Origin: Marinigracilibium pacificum
GTDB taxonomy: Bacteria > Bacteroidota > Bacteroidia > Cytophagales > Cyclobacteriaceae
Assembly: GCF_012926615.1 (NCBI RefSeq)
Contig: NZ_JABBNU010000005.1
Location: 345,509 to 409,508 of the forward strand
Direction of reading: 5' to 3'
Length of the DNA: 64,000 bases
The notes below the pieces were generated by a model, which was not told the origin of the DNA, did no database searches, and was given only the letters and a program-made list of their open reading frames with translations. The first letter of the stretch is position 1. Each line of letters opens with the position of its first letter. The position numbers and the translations under genes are program-made. Positions 38,100-46,894 of the stretch are shown here, one piece after another.

Positions 38100-39650
38100 T
38101 TATATATCAAACTCGATCCCTTGTGCCAATGGTAATTGAGTAGAATAGTTTATAGTATTCGTCTGTCTTCTCATATAAACCTTCCAAGCATCACTACCAG
38201 ACTCTCTGCCTCCACCAGTTTCTTTTTCACCACCAAAGGCTCCACCAATCTCAGCACCTGAAGTTCCAATGTTTACGTTTGCAATTCCACAATCAGAACC
38301 CGCATGCGACAGGAATCTTTCTGATTCACGCATATTCGTAGTCATAATTGCAGAAGAAAGCCCCTGAGGAACATCATTTTGCATTTCTATTGCCTCTTCT
38401 AATGACGAGAATTTCATCATATATAAAATCGGAGCGAATGTCTCATGCTGAACAATTTGATAGTGATTTTCTACCTCGTAAATAGCAGGCTTAACGTAGG
38501 TACCTGTTTCAAAACCTTCTCCGGTTAACACCTCTCCATCGATCACTGAGTTTCCTCCTTCAGCTTTAACTGCTTCTATTGATTTTAGATACTGATCAAC
38601 AGCAAGTTTATCGATAAGTGGACCTACATGATTTGACTGATCTAGTGGATTACCAATTTTCAGCTTACCATATGCATTTACAAGCCTCTCTTTTACTTCA
38701 TCATATACGTCTTCATGGATAATCAACCTACGAGTACTTGTGCATCTCTGTCCGGCAGTACCAACTGCTCCAAATAATGCTCCTCTGATCGCAATATCCA
38801 AATCAGCATCTTTTGAAATAATTATTGCGTTATTACCACCAAGCTCTAACAAGGTTTTTCCAAGTCGTGCACCTACTGCCTGAGCAACAATTTTACCCAT
38901 TCGGATACTTCCAGTTGCAGAAATCAATGGAACACGCTTATCTGTAGTCATCATTTCACCAACCTTGTAATCACCGTTGATAATACATGATATAGCTGTA
39001 GGTATATTATTTTTCTTTAATACTTCAGTAGCAATATGCTGACATGCAAGTGCGGTAATCGGAGCCTTTTCTGATGGCTTCCAAACACAAACATCTCCAC
39101 AAACCCAGGCTAACATAGAGTTCCAGCTCCAAACAGCCACAGGGAAGTTAAATGCGCTTATTATACCAACTATCCCAAGCGGATGATATTGCTCATACAT
39201 TCTATGCCCAGGACGCTCAGAATGCATTGTTAAACCATATAGCTGACGGCTTAGTCCAACAGCAAAATCACATATATCGATCATTTCCTGTACTTCTCCA
39301 TATCCTTCTTGCAGGGACTTACCCATTTCGTAAGACACAAGTTTTCCTAATGGTTCTTTGTACTCTCTAAGTGCATCTCCAATTTGTCTTACTATTTCTC
39401 CACGCTTTGGTGCAGGAAGCATTCTCCACTCTTTATAGGCTTTCGTTGTCTCTTCAATCACCTTGTCATAAGCTTCCTGAGAAGTTGACTCAACACTACC
39501 CAGTGATCCTCCGTCTACAGGTGAAGTACTTTCAAAATATTCTCCAGTACCTGAAATAGATTTGTCCCCAATAAGGGTTCCAGGGTTTTTATCTTTTATT
39601 CCAAATAAATTCAGGGCTTCTTCAATGCCAAATGACTTTTTAACACTCAT
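38100..39650 (-). CDS. amaB: Aldehyde dehydrogenase, ALDH7 / L-piperidine-6-carboxylate dehydrogenase type
   Basis: 516 residues. Catalytic Cys303 in AGQRCTSTRRL, general-base Glu269 in LLELGGNN, and the NAD-binding SATGSIRMGK. ALDH7 features include SAFNFPVAVWSWN, WKPSEKAPITALACQHI and GEKETGGGRESGSDAWKVYMRRQT near the end. The family oxidises alpha-aminoadipic semialdehyde, formed from piperidine-6-carboxylate, in lysine breakdown. No other lysine catabolic gene is adjacent, so the substrate rests on family resemblance. Cytoplasmic. ATG at 39650. Confidence 0.9.
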   Translation of the reverse strand: MSVKKSFGIEEALNLFGIKDKNPGTLIGDKSISGTGEYFESTSPVDGGSLGSVESTSQEAYDKVIEETTKAYKEWRMLPAPKRGEIVRQIGDALREYKEPLGKLVSYEMGKSLQEGYGEVQEMIDICDFAVGLSRQLYGLTMHSERPGHRMYEQYHPLGIVGIISAFNFPVAVWSWNSMLAWVCGDVCVWKPSEKAPITALACQHIATEVLKKNNIPTAISCIINGDYKVGEMMTTDKRVPLISATGSIRMGKIVAQAVGARLGKTLLELGGNNAIIISKDADLDIAIRGALFGAVGTAGQRCTSTRRLIIHEDVYDEVKERLVNAYGKLKIGNPLDQSNHVGPLIDKLAVDQYLKSIEAVKAEGGNSVIDGEVLTGEGFETGTYVKPAIYEVENHYQIVQHETFAPILYMMKFSSLEEAIEMQNDVPQGLSSAIMTTNMRESERFLSHAGSDCGIANVNIGTSGAEIGGAFGGEKETGGGRESGSDAWKVYMRRQTNTINYSTQLPLAQGIEFDI

Positions 39651-39760
39651 TTCTTTCGGTTTATTTTAGTTGTTTAGTTTGGGCCATAAAGATAATAATT
39701 AACTTTTTGTCTTAAACGCTAAATCAAGATTATACAATTGTTATTTTCTAATTCCATAAA

Positions 39761-39788
39761 AAAAGCAGTGACCTGAGCCACTGCTTTT
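39761..39788 (-). terminator. Terminator of the DegQ/HtrA gene
   Basis: AAAAGCAGTG (39761-39770) pairs with CACTGCTTTT (39779-39788) around an 8-nt loop; a T-run follows on the minus strand. Confidence 0.85.
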
Positions 39789-39811
39789 ATCAGCATATTA
39801 TGAACAATTAT

Positions 39812-41266
39812 TTACCACGTAAATCCATACACCAATTCTCTTCCATCAGGATAGACACCTTCTATTTTTACCCTGCTACCTTTGGACTTCTCAAGAATCT
39901 GCCTTAATTCTTCCGGACTTCCAATTTCACGGTTATTGATTTTAGTCAAAATGAAGCCTTCATCAATACCAAGCTGTTCCCAACGGGTTCCTGAAATATC
40001 TTTCAACATTAATCCTTTATCAATGTCAAGTTTATCCATGATTTCTTCAGAAGGAACAACTACCGTTGCACCACCTGCTTCACCACTTTCAGCCCTTTCA
40101 ACTACTTCATAACCCAGGTTTTGATTTTTAAGCTTAGCATCAAAAGTTTTCTCTTTACCCTGTCTGTTAACTGTTACCTCTATAACATCACCAGGACGGT
40201 GTAAGGCTACCATTTCTTGTAACTCAGCAGAATTATTAATCTTGTTACCATCGATTTCTATCACAACATCTCCTGCTTCAATTCCTGCTTCTTCAGCGGC
40301 ACCACCTGGCGCTACGTTAGCAATATAGACTCCATCTACTACATCAAGATTTTCCTGTTCTGCTATTTGAGCATTGTTAGAAACGATTTCTACACCTAAA
40401 AGAGGCCTCTGAACGACTCCATACTCACGAAGGTCTTCCATTACCTTTTTAACAAGAGATGACGGTACAGCAAAGCTATACCCTTGATAGCTGCCTGTAT
40501 TTGATGCGATCGCAGTATTTATACCTATCAAGTCACCATTTAAATTAACTAATGCTCCTCCACTATTACCAGGATTGACCGCAGCATCAGTTTGAATAAA
40601 TGTCTCAATACCGTACCGAGTTCTCATAATGTTAATGTTTCTTGCCTTAGCACTAACGATACCTGCTGTCACAGTACTATTTAACTCAAAAGGGTTTCCT
40701 ACTGCAAGCACCCACTCTCCTACTTTCACATCATCAGAATTGGCTAGTTTAAGATATTGCAAATCATTCTCCGGTTTGATTTTTAACAGAGCAAGATCAG
40801 TATTCGGGTCTGTACCGATTACTTCAGCTGTATATTGTCTGTTATCGGATAAAGTAACATTTACTTCGTCAGCATCATCAATCACGTGATTATTAGTTAC
40901 AATGTAACCATCTTCAGAAACGATTACACCAGATCCTGATGCAGCCATTGGCATTCTTTGACCACCTCTCGGTTGAAAAAATTCAAATAATGGATTTTGA
41001 TAATCTTCACCCGCTCGCTGAGTGACTTTCGAACGAATATGTACTACCGCAGGTGTAGCTACCTCAGCAGCATGAATAAAATTAAGTCCTTCCGGAACTA
41101 CATAATCAGTATCAGGAACAAAATTTGAAAATCTAACAGTCTCATTAGGACCAGCTTCAATAACCTTAGTCTCCTGACCACCTATTAAATAAAATCCACC
41201 AATCGCTACAATTCCTCCGAAAAATGCAGCGAAAAATAATCCAATGAAATAATTGTATTTTCTCAT
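39812..41266 (-). CDS. degQ: DegQ/HtrA-type periplasmic serine protease
   Basis: 484 residues. N-terminal membrane anchor or signal (about 6-29), trypsin-like domain with the triad His127 (VTNNHVID), Asp157 (NTDLALL) and Ser235 (NPGNSGGALV), then PDZ1 (about 285-380, RPLLGVEIVSNN ... PGGAAEEAGIEAGDVVIEIDG) and a more divergent PDZ2 (about 400-484). It degrades or refolds damaged periplasmic proteins. Length is close to E. coli DegP/DegQ. ATG at 41266. It lies directly downstream of hsp20 on the same strand, but a terminator separates them. Confidence 0.95.
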   Translation of the reverse strand: MRKYNYFIGLFFAAFFGGIVAIGGFYLIGGQETKVIEAGPNETVRFSNFVPDTDYVVPEGLNFIHAAEVATPAVVHIRSKVTQRAGEDYQNPLFEFFQPRGGQRMPMAASGSGVIVSEDGYIVTNNHVIDDADEVNVTLSDNRQYTAEVIGTDPNTDLALLKIKPENDLQYLKLANSDDVKVGEWVLAVGNPFELNSTVTAGIVSAKARNINIMRTRYGIETFIQTDAAVNPGNSGGALVNLNGDLIGINTAIASNTGSYQGYSFAVPSSLVKKVMEDLREYGVVQRPLLGVEIVSNNAQIAEQENLDVVDGVYIANVAPGGAAEEAGIEAGDVVIEIDGNKINNSAELQEMVALHRPGDVIEVTVNRQGKEKTFDAKLKNQNLGYEVVERAESGEAGGATVVVPSEEIMDKLDIDKGLMLKDISGTRWEQLGIDEGFILTKINNREIGSPEELRQILEKSKGSRVKIEGVYPDGRELVYGFTW

Positions 41267-41371
41267 AGCCTAGATCTTAATTCTAAAGTTCGTTCTCTAA
41301 TTTAACGCACGACTTAACGAAAGTGTTTACCTTTAACAATCTTTAACCCAACACTTTAAAAAATCAAAAAA

Positions 41372-41393
41372 AGGGATACTAAAGCATCCCTCT
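41372..41393 (-). terminator. Terminator of hsp20
   Basis: AGGGAT (41372-41377) pairs with ATCCCT (41386-41391); on the minus strand a seven-T run follows. Confidence 0.75.
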
Positions 41394-41417
41394 TTTCAAA
41401 CCTATAACCACACAACT

Positions 41418-41846
41418 TTATTTTATTTCTATAACCTTTTTATTTTCCTTTTTCTCAACCTTAGGAAGACTCACACTCAAAATTCCATTCTCGTATCCTG
41501 CTGTAATATTTTCCACATCAATCAAATCAGTAATTTTATAAGATTTCTTAAAGCTTCCGCTTAAAGTTTCTCTTCGATGGTATTTTACACCTTCGAGTTC
41601 CTCTAACTTTCTTTCTCCTGAAATAATCAACACATCGTTGTCTATGTCAATTTTAAAATCTTCTTTTTTCATTCCCGGAACTGAAAGTTCCATTACAAAT
41701 TTTTGTTCAGTTTCATAAATATCTGTCCTCGGAGAAAATGAATCTGGTTTTGAATCTATAACTCCTTCGGAAAAATCATTTAATACTTTTTTAAATAGAT
41801 TATCTAATGAATTCTCAACTCTTGGGTTGTACGTTAATAATGCCAT
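41418..41846 (-). CDS. hsp20: Small heat shock protein, Hsp20/alpha-crystallin family
   Basis: 142 residues with a short N-terminal arm and an alpha-crystallin domain (about 38-132): PRTDIYETEQKFVMELSVPGMKKEDFKIDIDNDVLIISGER and YENGILSVSLPK, the latter holding the conserved G-I-L motif. It is an ATP-independent holdase in the cytoplasm. ATG at 41846. An inverted repeat lies 120 bp upstream. It neighbours the HtrA protease, so both envelope and cytoplasmic stress genes sit together, though each has its own terminator. Confidence 0.95.
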   Translation of the reverse strand: MALLTYNPRVENSLDNLFKKVLNDFSEGVIDSKPDSFSPRTDIYETEQKFVMELSVPGMKKEDFKIDIDNDVLIISGERKLEELEGVKYHRRETLSGSFKKSYKITDLIDVENITAGYENGILSVSLPKVEKKENKKVIEIK

Positions 41847-41965
41847 ATCTGTATAATTTTTAATTCAACTTTAAATTCATTTACACTTCCTTCAAAAGTG
41901 TGCCAACACCAAAAACACAACAAAAACCTGCCTTTTTGTCCTGTTTTGATTTTTTAAACAAAACA

Positions 41966-41986
41966 ATTAAGACAAAATGTCTTAAT
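41966..41986. promoter_or_regulatory. Inverted repeat between hsp20 and the divergent membrane gene
   Basis: ATTAAGACA (41966-41974), spacer AAA, TGTCTTAAT (41978-41986): a perfect 9-bp dyad. It lies about 120 bp from the hsp20 start and 107 bp from the divergent start at 42093. It is not the CIRCE or HAIR sequence. Confidence 0.4.
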
Positions 41987-42092
41987 CTGCGATTTTTACA
42001 GTCATTATTTCATTATAAACATTAACAGAATTCCAGTTGGTGAGAAGTGGTTATTATTCTATTTTTACTTTTGAAAAACAAAACTTAACAAA

Positions 42093-42545
42093 ATGTACGA
42101 TTTTCTTTTGTTCACACACAGCTGGTTAAGATGGATAATTTTAATCCTGGCTATAGTAACTGTGGTAATGGGATTAAGTGGAATGTCTGGTAAAAAATTC
42201 GGGAAAGCACAAAACGCACTAAGCGGAGCTTTTATCGGAACTATGCACTTACAACTATTACTAGGTCTAATTTTATACTTCTTCCTTAGCCCTGTCGGAC
42301 TCGATGCGTTTAGCTCAGGAGCTAATGTAATGAAAGAAGCAGCATTAAGATACTGGGCAGTAGAACACATGTCAATCATGATCATTGCAGTTGTAGTCGC
42401 TCAGATAGGAAGAATAAGAATAAAAAAATCTGTTACAGACAAAGGTAAATACAAAGCAATGCTGATATTCAACTTGATCGCACTAATTCTTATGCTATCA
42501 AGAATACCATGGGATCAAACTGCAAGACTTTTCAGAGGATTATAA
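42093..42545 (+). CDS. Four-helix membrane protein resembling cytochrome b561-type proteins
   Basis: 150 residues, four membrane helices (about 12-28, 45-66, 88-104, 122-138). LLFTHSWLRWIILILAIVTVVMG opens the protein, and histidines at about 9, 52 and 91 lie at helix ends facing the same region, which could bind haem; similar Bacteroidota proteins are often labelled cytochrome B. That label is by resemblance and haem binding is not proven. Single gene with its own terminator. ATG at 42093. Confidence 0.75.
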   Translation: MYDFLLFTHSWLRWIILILAIVTVVMGLSGMSGKKFGKAQNALSGAFIGTMHLQLLLGLILYFFLSPVGLDAFSSGANVMKEAALRYWAVEHMSIMIIAVVVAQIGRIRIKKSVTDKGKYKAMLIFNLIALILMLSRIPWDQTARLFRGL

Positions 42546-42553
42546 AAACATCA

Positions 42554-42588
42554 AAAGAGCTTTCAATATGGAAGCTCTTTATTTTTCA
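42554..42588 (+). terminator. Terminator of the 42093-42545 gene
   Basis: AAAGAGCTT (42554-42562) pairs with AAGCTCTTT (42572-42580), loop of 9, then a T-rich tract. Confidence 0.8.
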
Positions 42589-42592
42589 GCTA

Positions 42593-43636
42593 TCAAAAAC
42601 TTGTCTTACTTTTTTCAACCAACACCTTAGGAGGAACAAAAAACACAGAAAACCTCAAATACGGAGCGCCATCTGCATTCAACAACAAAATAGCATCTTT
42701 CCTTCGTTTTCTAGGCTCACTTATATAAATATTTATCGGCTCACGATAACCAACCTTAAAACCCACCCAAATCCAGTCATACACTTCTCTCTCATAGGTA
42801 AACAAAGCCCTGATTGAAGATCGCCTAAACTCTAACCTATCATATTCTGGTAACACCTCATTTCGTAGATGATAACTAGCCCCCTGAACTTCAAGCCCTA
42901 CATAAAAATGATTTGAATTATTTGGCGAATACCTCAGCTCAGCCTTTTTCGGCAACATCAGCTCATATCCCCAATGCAGATTAAAATCATTATTTAATAT
43001 AAAAACAGGGTAAATTGCTGGCCTCCCGAAATCATACCCAAAAGAAATCCCCATGCCTATTGCCTTATGTGGATTTATATTTTTTCCATAGATAGTTGTT
43101 AAAGAAAATTTAAGCTGGCTACCAAGATCTTCAAAAGAAGGAACGTCACTATTTAGCGAACTCTGGAAATAAGAATATAAAAACTTATCATTATATAGAT
43201 CTTTCTTAAAATACAGTTTAAATGCAATTTGCTTCAAGGGCTTATCTTCAAACTGCACAAACAACGGAAATTCAGGATCCGTAACATCCCTAAACTTAAA
43301 CTGCTCATGCCTGTAACCAAACCCACCTATTAAATTCAAATTATCCTTTAAAAGAATCGGAAACCTAAACTTAACTTTCCTAACCAGATTCTGCTCAATT
43401 GTTGCAGCTTCTGTTTTACCATCCGGAACTTCCGCCTCACTAAAGAAAGACCTGAATGCCTCATATGAAAACTCTATAAAAGTTGGACGTGGCTTAAACC
43501 TATCAGCTTTATTTACTATATCATCCTTTTCATTTAAAACTTGAAGCGATTCTTTTTGAGTTTGCTGAGCAACAACCTGAGACACAAACAACATCAAAAG
43601 AATGACGGAAACATTATTTACCCGGAAACACTTCAA
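42593..43636 (-). CDS. Hypothetical outer-membrane beta-barrel protein
   Basis: 347 residues, with a signal peptide (about 1-24, ending VVAQ) if translation starts at the TTG at 43636; upstream in the same frame there is a stop and no ATG, and the next ATG would cut into the signal peptide. The mature part alternates amphipathic strands ending in aromatic residues (VKFRFPILL, IGGFGYRHEQF, FLYSYFQSSL, LRFSVFFVPP), typical of a barrel; it resembles the DUF6268-type proteins of Bacteroidota, but I am not sure. Role unknown. It converges with the preceding plus-strand gene. Confidence 0.75.
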   Translation of the reverse strand: MKCFRVNNVSVILLMLFVSQVVAQQTQKESLQVLNEKDDIVNKADRFKPRPTFIEFSYEAFRSFFSEAEVPDGKTEAATIEQNLVRKVKFRFPILLKDNLNLIGGFGYRHEQFKFRDVTDPEFPLFVQFEDKPLKQIAFKLYFKKDLYNDKFLYSYFQSSLNSDVPSFEDLGSQLKFSLTTIYGKNINPHKAIGMGISFGYDFGRPAIYPVFILNNDFNLHWGYELMLPKKAELRYSPNNSNHFYVGLEVQGASYHLRNEVLPEYDRLEFRRSSIRALFTYEREVYDWIWVGFKVGYREPINIYISEPRKRRKDAILLLNADGAPYLRFSVFFVPPKVLVEKSKTSF

Positions 43637-43756
43637 AATAATACTCTATTGGTTATTCTATTTAATTTAAACAATATACCAATAGCTTATATTATTAGAG
43701 GCAGGAAATCATTTTACCAAAGGAGCAATCAACATCTGAAACTATTATAAATAAAA

Positions 43757-43782
43757 AAACCTTCCGAAAATTCGGAAGGTTT
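43757..43782 (-). terminator. Terminator of tRNA-Asn
   Basis: AAACCTTCCGAA (43757-43768) pairs exactly with TTCGGAAGGTTT (43771-43782), directly after the tRNA CCA end; a short T-run follows on the minus strand. Confidence 0.85.
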
Positions 43783-43785
43783 CTT

Positions 43786-43862
43786 TGGCTCCTCAGGTTG
43801 GGCTCGAACCAACGACCCCCTGATTAACAGTCAGGTGCTCTAACCAGCTGAGCTACTGAGGA
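43786..43862 (-). tRNA. tRNA-Asn (anticodon GTT)
   Basis: 77 nt including an encoded CCA. Acceptor TCCTCAG/CTGAGGA, D-arm with AGCTCAGCTGGTTAGAGC, anticodon stem CCTGA/TCAGG with loop CTGTTAA (anticodon GTT), T-loop TTCGAGC, discriminator G. Confidence 0.97.
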
Positions 43863-43953
43863 ATCTTTTGTGTTTATTACCCCTCAAATGGGAATGCAAT
43901 ATTAGTCGGCTTGAATCTTTTTTGCAACACTTCAAACAAAAAAATTTAAGAAA

Positions 43954-43983
43954 AATCCGAAGGTTTTTTACAACCCTCGGATT
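43954..43983 (-). terminator. Terminator of pruA
   Basis: AATCCGA (43954-43960) pairs with TCGGATT (43977-43983), extended inward by GGTT/AACC. On the minus strand it is followed by TTTC and a further T-run. Confidence 0.75.
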
Positions 43984-43992
43984 ATCAGAAAC

Positions 43993-45624
43993 TTATTCTT
44001 TATCTAAAAATGGATATCTAAAATCAGTTGGGGGTACCAATGTTTCTTTTATCGTTCTTGGACTCACCCATCTTAATAAATTAAGTACAGATCCAGCCTT
44101 ATCGTTTGTTCCGGAACCTCTGGCTCCTCCAAATGGTTGCTGACCAACTACTGCACCTGTTGGCTTATCATTGATATAGAAGTTACCAGCAGCGTTCACT
44201 AATCTTTTAGTAGCTAATTCTGCAGCATATCTATCTTTAGAGAAAATTGACCCTGTTAATGCATAAGGAGAAGTCTCATCAACAAGAGTTAATGTATCTT
44301 CAAAGTTTTCATCATTATATAGATATATTGTAACTACCGGACCGAAAATTTCTTCTACCATTGTAGTATACATCGGATCTTGAGTTAACAATACTGTTGG
44401 CTGAATAAAATAACCTTTTGAATCATCATACTCACCACCAACTACTACTTCTACAAGATCAGAAGCTTTAGCATCATCGATATATTTTGCAATCTTATCA
44501 AATGCTCTCTTATCAATAACAGCATTAACAAAGTTTTCAAAATCCTCAGGAGTTCCCATTTTGATATTTTTGAAGTCATCTTCAATATATCCTTTCACTT
44601 CGCTCCACATACTCTTAGGAAGATATACACGGCTTGCTGCTGAACATTTTTGTCCCTGGAATTCAAATGCTCCTCTAATAATACCTGTAGCTACTTCTTT
44701 AGCATTTGCTGATGGGTGTGCAACAATAAAGTCTTTACCACCTGTTTCACCAACAATTCTAGGATATGATCTATATTTTTCGATATTCTGACCGATTGTC
44801 TTCCAAAGATGTCTGAAAACACCTGTTGAGCCTGTAAAGTGAAGACCTGCAAAATCATGATGATTAAATACTACATCACCTGCAGTTGGTCCATCAACAA
44901 GAATAAGGTTAATTACACCATCAGGAAGACCAGCTTCTCTGAATACTTCCATAATTACATTTGCAGAATACACTTGAGTATATGCAGGCTTCCAAACAGC
45001 AACATTACCCATCATCGCTGCCGAAGAAGGCAGGTTTCCTGCAATAGCAGTAAAGTTAAATGGAGTAATTGCAAACACAAACCCTTCTAACGGACGATAT
45101 TCCATACGATTCCAAACCCCTGGAGAAGAATCAGGCTGATCAGAATAAATCTGCTGCATGAAATACACATTAAATCTTAAGAAGTCAATCAATTCACATG
45201 CAGCATCAATTTCAGCTTGAAAAGCATTTTTTGACTGACCAAGCATTGTTGCAGCATTAATCTTTGCTCTGTAAGGACCAGCAAGAAGGTCTGCAGCTTT
45301 TAAGAAAATAGCAGCTCTTTGCTCCCATGCCATGTTTGACCATTGCTCACGAGCATTTAATGCAGCTTCAATAGCTCTTTCAACATGAGAAGCATCACCT
45401 TCATGGAAATATCCAAGAACATGAGAATGCTCATAAGGAGGGTTCATAGCAACTTTATTACCAGTTCTAACCTCCTCGCCTCCAATATACATTGGAACGT
45501 CGATCTCTTGTGATTTCAGTTCTTTAACTGCAGCTTTCAATTCTGCTCGCTCAGGTGTACCTGGCGCATAACTTTTTACCGGTTCGTTTTCCGGATAGGG
45601 TATGTTATATATTCCTTTTGGCAT
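43993..45624 (-). CDS. pruA: L-glutamate gamma-semialdehyde (P5C) dehydrogenase
   Basis: 543 residues, the usual length of the stand-alone P5C dehydrogenases of Bacteroidota and eukaryotes. Catalytic Cys327 in FQGQKCSAASRVY, Glu293 in VGETGGKDF, NAD-binding HFTGSTGVF and the ITPFNFTAIAGNLP block. It oxidises glutamate semialdehyde to glutamate, the second step of proline breakdown. The proline dehydrogenase gene is not next to it. ATG at 45624. The final segment (QQPFGGARGSGTNDKAGS) is family-typical. Confidence 0.96.
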   Translation of the reverse strand: MPKGIYNIPYPENEPVKSYAPGTPERAELKAAVKELKSQEIDVPMYIGGEEVRTGNKVAMNPPYEHSHVLGYFHEGDASHVERAIEAALNAREQWSNMAWEQRAAIFLKAADLLAGPYRAKINAATMLGQSKNAFQAEIDAACELIDFLRFNVYFMQQIYSDQPDSSPGVWNRMEYRPLEGFVFAITPFNFTAIAGNLPSSAAMMGNVAVWKPAYTQVYSANVIMEVFREAGLPDGVINLILVDGPTAGDVVFNHHDFAGLHFTGSTGVFRHLWKTIGQNIEKYRSYPRIVGETGGKDFIVAHPSANAKEVATGIIRGAFEFQGQKCSAASRVYLPKSMWSEVKGYIEDDFKNIKMGTPEDFENFVNAVIDKRAFDKIAKYIDDAKASDLVEVVVGGEYDDSKGYFIQPTVLLTQDPMYTTMVEEIFGPVVTIYLYNDENFEDTLTLVDETSPYALTGSIFSKDRYAAELATKRLVNAAGNFYINDKPTGAVVGQQPFGGARGSGTNDKAGSVLNLLRWVSPRTIKETLVPPTDFRYPFLDKE

Positions 45625-45711
45625 TTTAGAATTGTTTTAATGTTGTTCGCAAAGTTAAGTATAGATAAATGGACCACCAATTGATCCATGATTAAACATG
45701 TATCAAAACCG

Positions 45712-46410
45712 TCACAATATATGCTTCAGTTCACTCAGACAGCTAATTTCATAGCTCACCTCAGTATTATGCATAATCTTTTCAGGATTAAAGTATACTG
45801 CGTCAATATTATTATTTAATGCCCCTTTAACATCCGTTTCAAGATTATCTCCAATCATAAGACTTTCTTCAGGAGTGGCCTCTACCCTATCCAGGGCAAA
45901 ACGAAATATTTCACCTTGAGGTTTTTTGTACCCTGTACACTCTGAAGTAACTACCGAAGTAAAATAACTCTCAAGTCCGCTATGCTTTAATTTTGTAGCT
46001 TGCGTTTCTTTAAAGCCATTAGTAATTACATGTAACTTATATCTTTCTTTGAGGTACTCAAGTGTTTCAAAAGTATGCTTTATCACTGCTGGTTTTGTTG
46101 GGCAACGCAATAGATATTCAACACCCAGATTTGTAGGGATATTTTCTTTTGCAATTCCTAACTTTTCAAGCGATTTAACAAAACGTACATCGCGAATGGT
46201 TTCCTTGTCAATCTGATTTTTATTATATAAATCCCAAAGTTCAAAATTCACCTCTTCAAAAACTGAAATAAATTCATCAGCGAGGAAATCACCAAGATCA
46301 CATAAACCAAACTCAAAATACAACTCAGTTAATGTTGCTCTACTGTTGACCTCAAAATCCCATAATGTATGATCAAGATCAAAAAAAATATGCTTGTAAG
46401 ATTCTTTCAT
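45712..46410 (-). CDS. yjjG: HAD hydrolase, YjjG-type pyrimidine nucleotidase
   Basis: 232 residues. HAD motif I FFDLDHTLWDF (nucleophile Asp11, acid/base Asp13), motif II VITNGFKETQ, motif III Lys in GYKKPQGEIF and motif IV MIGDNLETDVKGA. The helical cap and the TLWDFEVNSRATL opening match YjjG, a house-cleaning nucleotidase for non-canonical pyrimidine monophosphates. Its ATG follows the stop of the upstream ArsR-type gene with no gap (TAA-ATG), so translation is coupled. Cytoplasmic. Confidence 0.88.
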   Translation of the reverse strand: MKESYKHIFFDLDHTLWDFEVNSRATLTELYFEFGLCDLGDFLADEFISVFEEVNFELWDLYNKNQIDKETIRDVRFVKSLEKLGIAKENIPTNLGVEYLLRCPTKPAVIKHTFETLEYLKERYKLHVITNGFKETQATKLKHSGLESYFTSVVTSECTGYKKPQGEIFRFALDRVEATPEESLMIGDNLETDVKGALNNNIDAVYFNPEKIMHNTEVSYEISCLSELKHIL

Positions 46411-46800
46411 TTAAAGGTCAGGGTACAATTGTATCCCTTTTAATTTATTCAACACCAATTCTCTATTCTTATACAACACCACAAACGTATCTTTGTCAGA
46501 CATTAGTCCGGGGTCTTTTTCCAAATACGAAAAAACTTGCTGAAGGATATCCAGCACCTCATCTTTAATGTAATAGAAAACGTACTTATCGTACCTTTTT
46601 GTAGCTACCAGCCCTGCATTTTTCAAGTATGACAAGTGCCTGGAAGTCTTTGTCTGAGTGAATGATAAAATCTGCTCAATATCAGTAATACAGAGTTCTC
46701 CATAATTTAACAACAGGTTTAATATCCTGACTCTGGCATCATCTGACAGGGATTTAAATACTTGAATTCCGAAAGCCAAACTGAAATTCTTGAGCCTCAT
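46411..46800 (-). CDS. ArsR-family helix-turn-helix regulator
   Basis: 129 residues. A winged helix at about 10-90: FKSLSDDARVRILNLLLNYGELCITDIEQIL, then SFTQTKTSRHLSYLKNAGLVATKRYDKYVFYYI, which holds the recognition helix and wing. The metal-binding ELCVCDL motif of ArsR is replaced by ELCITDI, so metal sensing is doubtful; it may sense something else. It leads the yjjG gene and lies 60 bp from a perfect 16-bp palindrome that could be its operator. ATG at 46800. Confidence 0.92.
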   Translation of the reverse strand: MRLKNFSLAFGIQVFKSLSDDARVRILNLLLNYGELCITDIEQILSFTQTKTSRHLSYLKNAGLVATKRYDKYVFYYIKDEVLDILQQVFSYLEKDPGLMSDKDTFVVLYKNRELVLNKLKGIQLYPDL

Positions 46801-46860
46801 GTTTTATTGATTTTTAACACAATATTATAAACACAAAATAAGAGAAGTGCGTTAAGATTA

Positions 46861-46876
46861 TTATCTTGCAAGATAA
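46861..46876. promoter_or_regulatory. Perfect 16-bp palindrome, candidate ArsR-type operator
   Basis: TTATCTTGCAAGATAA reads the same on both strands. It lies between the ArsR-type gene (start 46800) and the divergent gene (start about 46895), so binding could affect both. Confidence 0.5.
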
Positions 46877-46894
46877 CCAATAGCAAATATAGCA

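Noticed and set aside
41880..41915. Sigma-54-like promoter before hsp20 (TTGGCAC followed by TTTTGA on the minus strand)
   Set aside because: The spacing between GG and the would-be GC is one base short and the GC is absent.
42065..42385. Antisense 106-codon frame over the cytochrome-like gene
   Set aside because: It mirrors the hydrophobic gene on the opposite strand, has no start context and no recognisable protein features.
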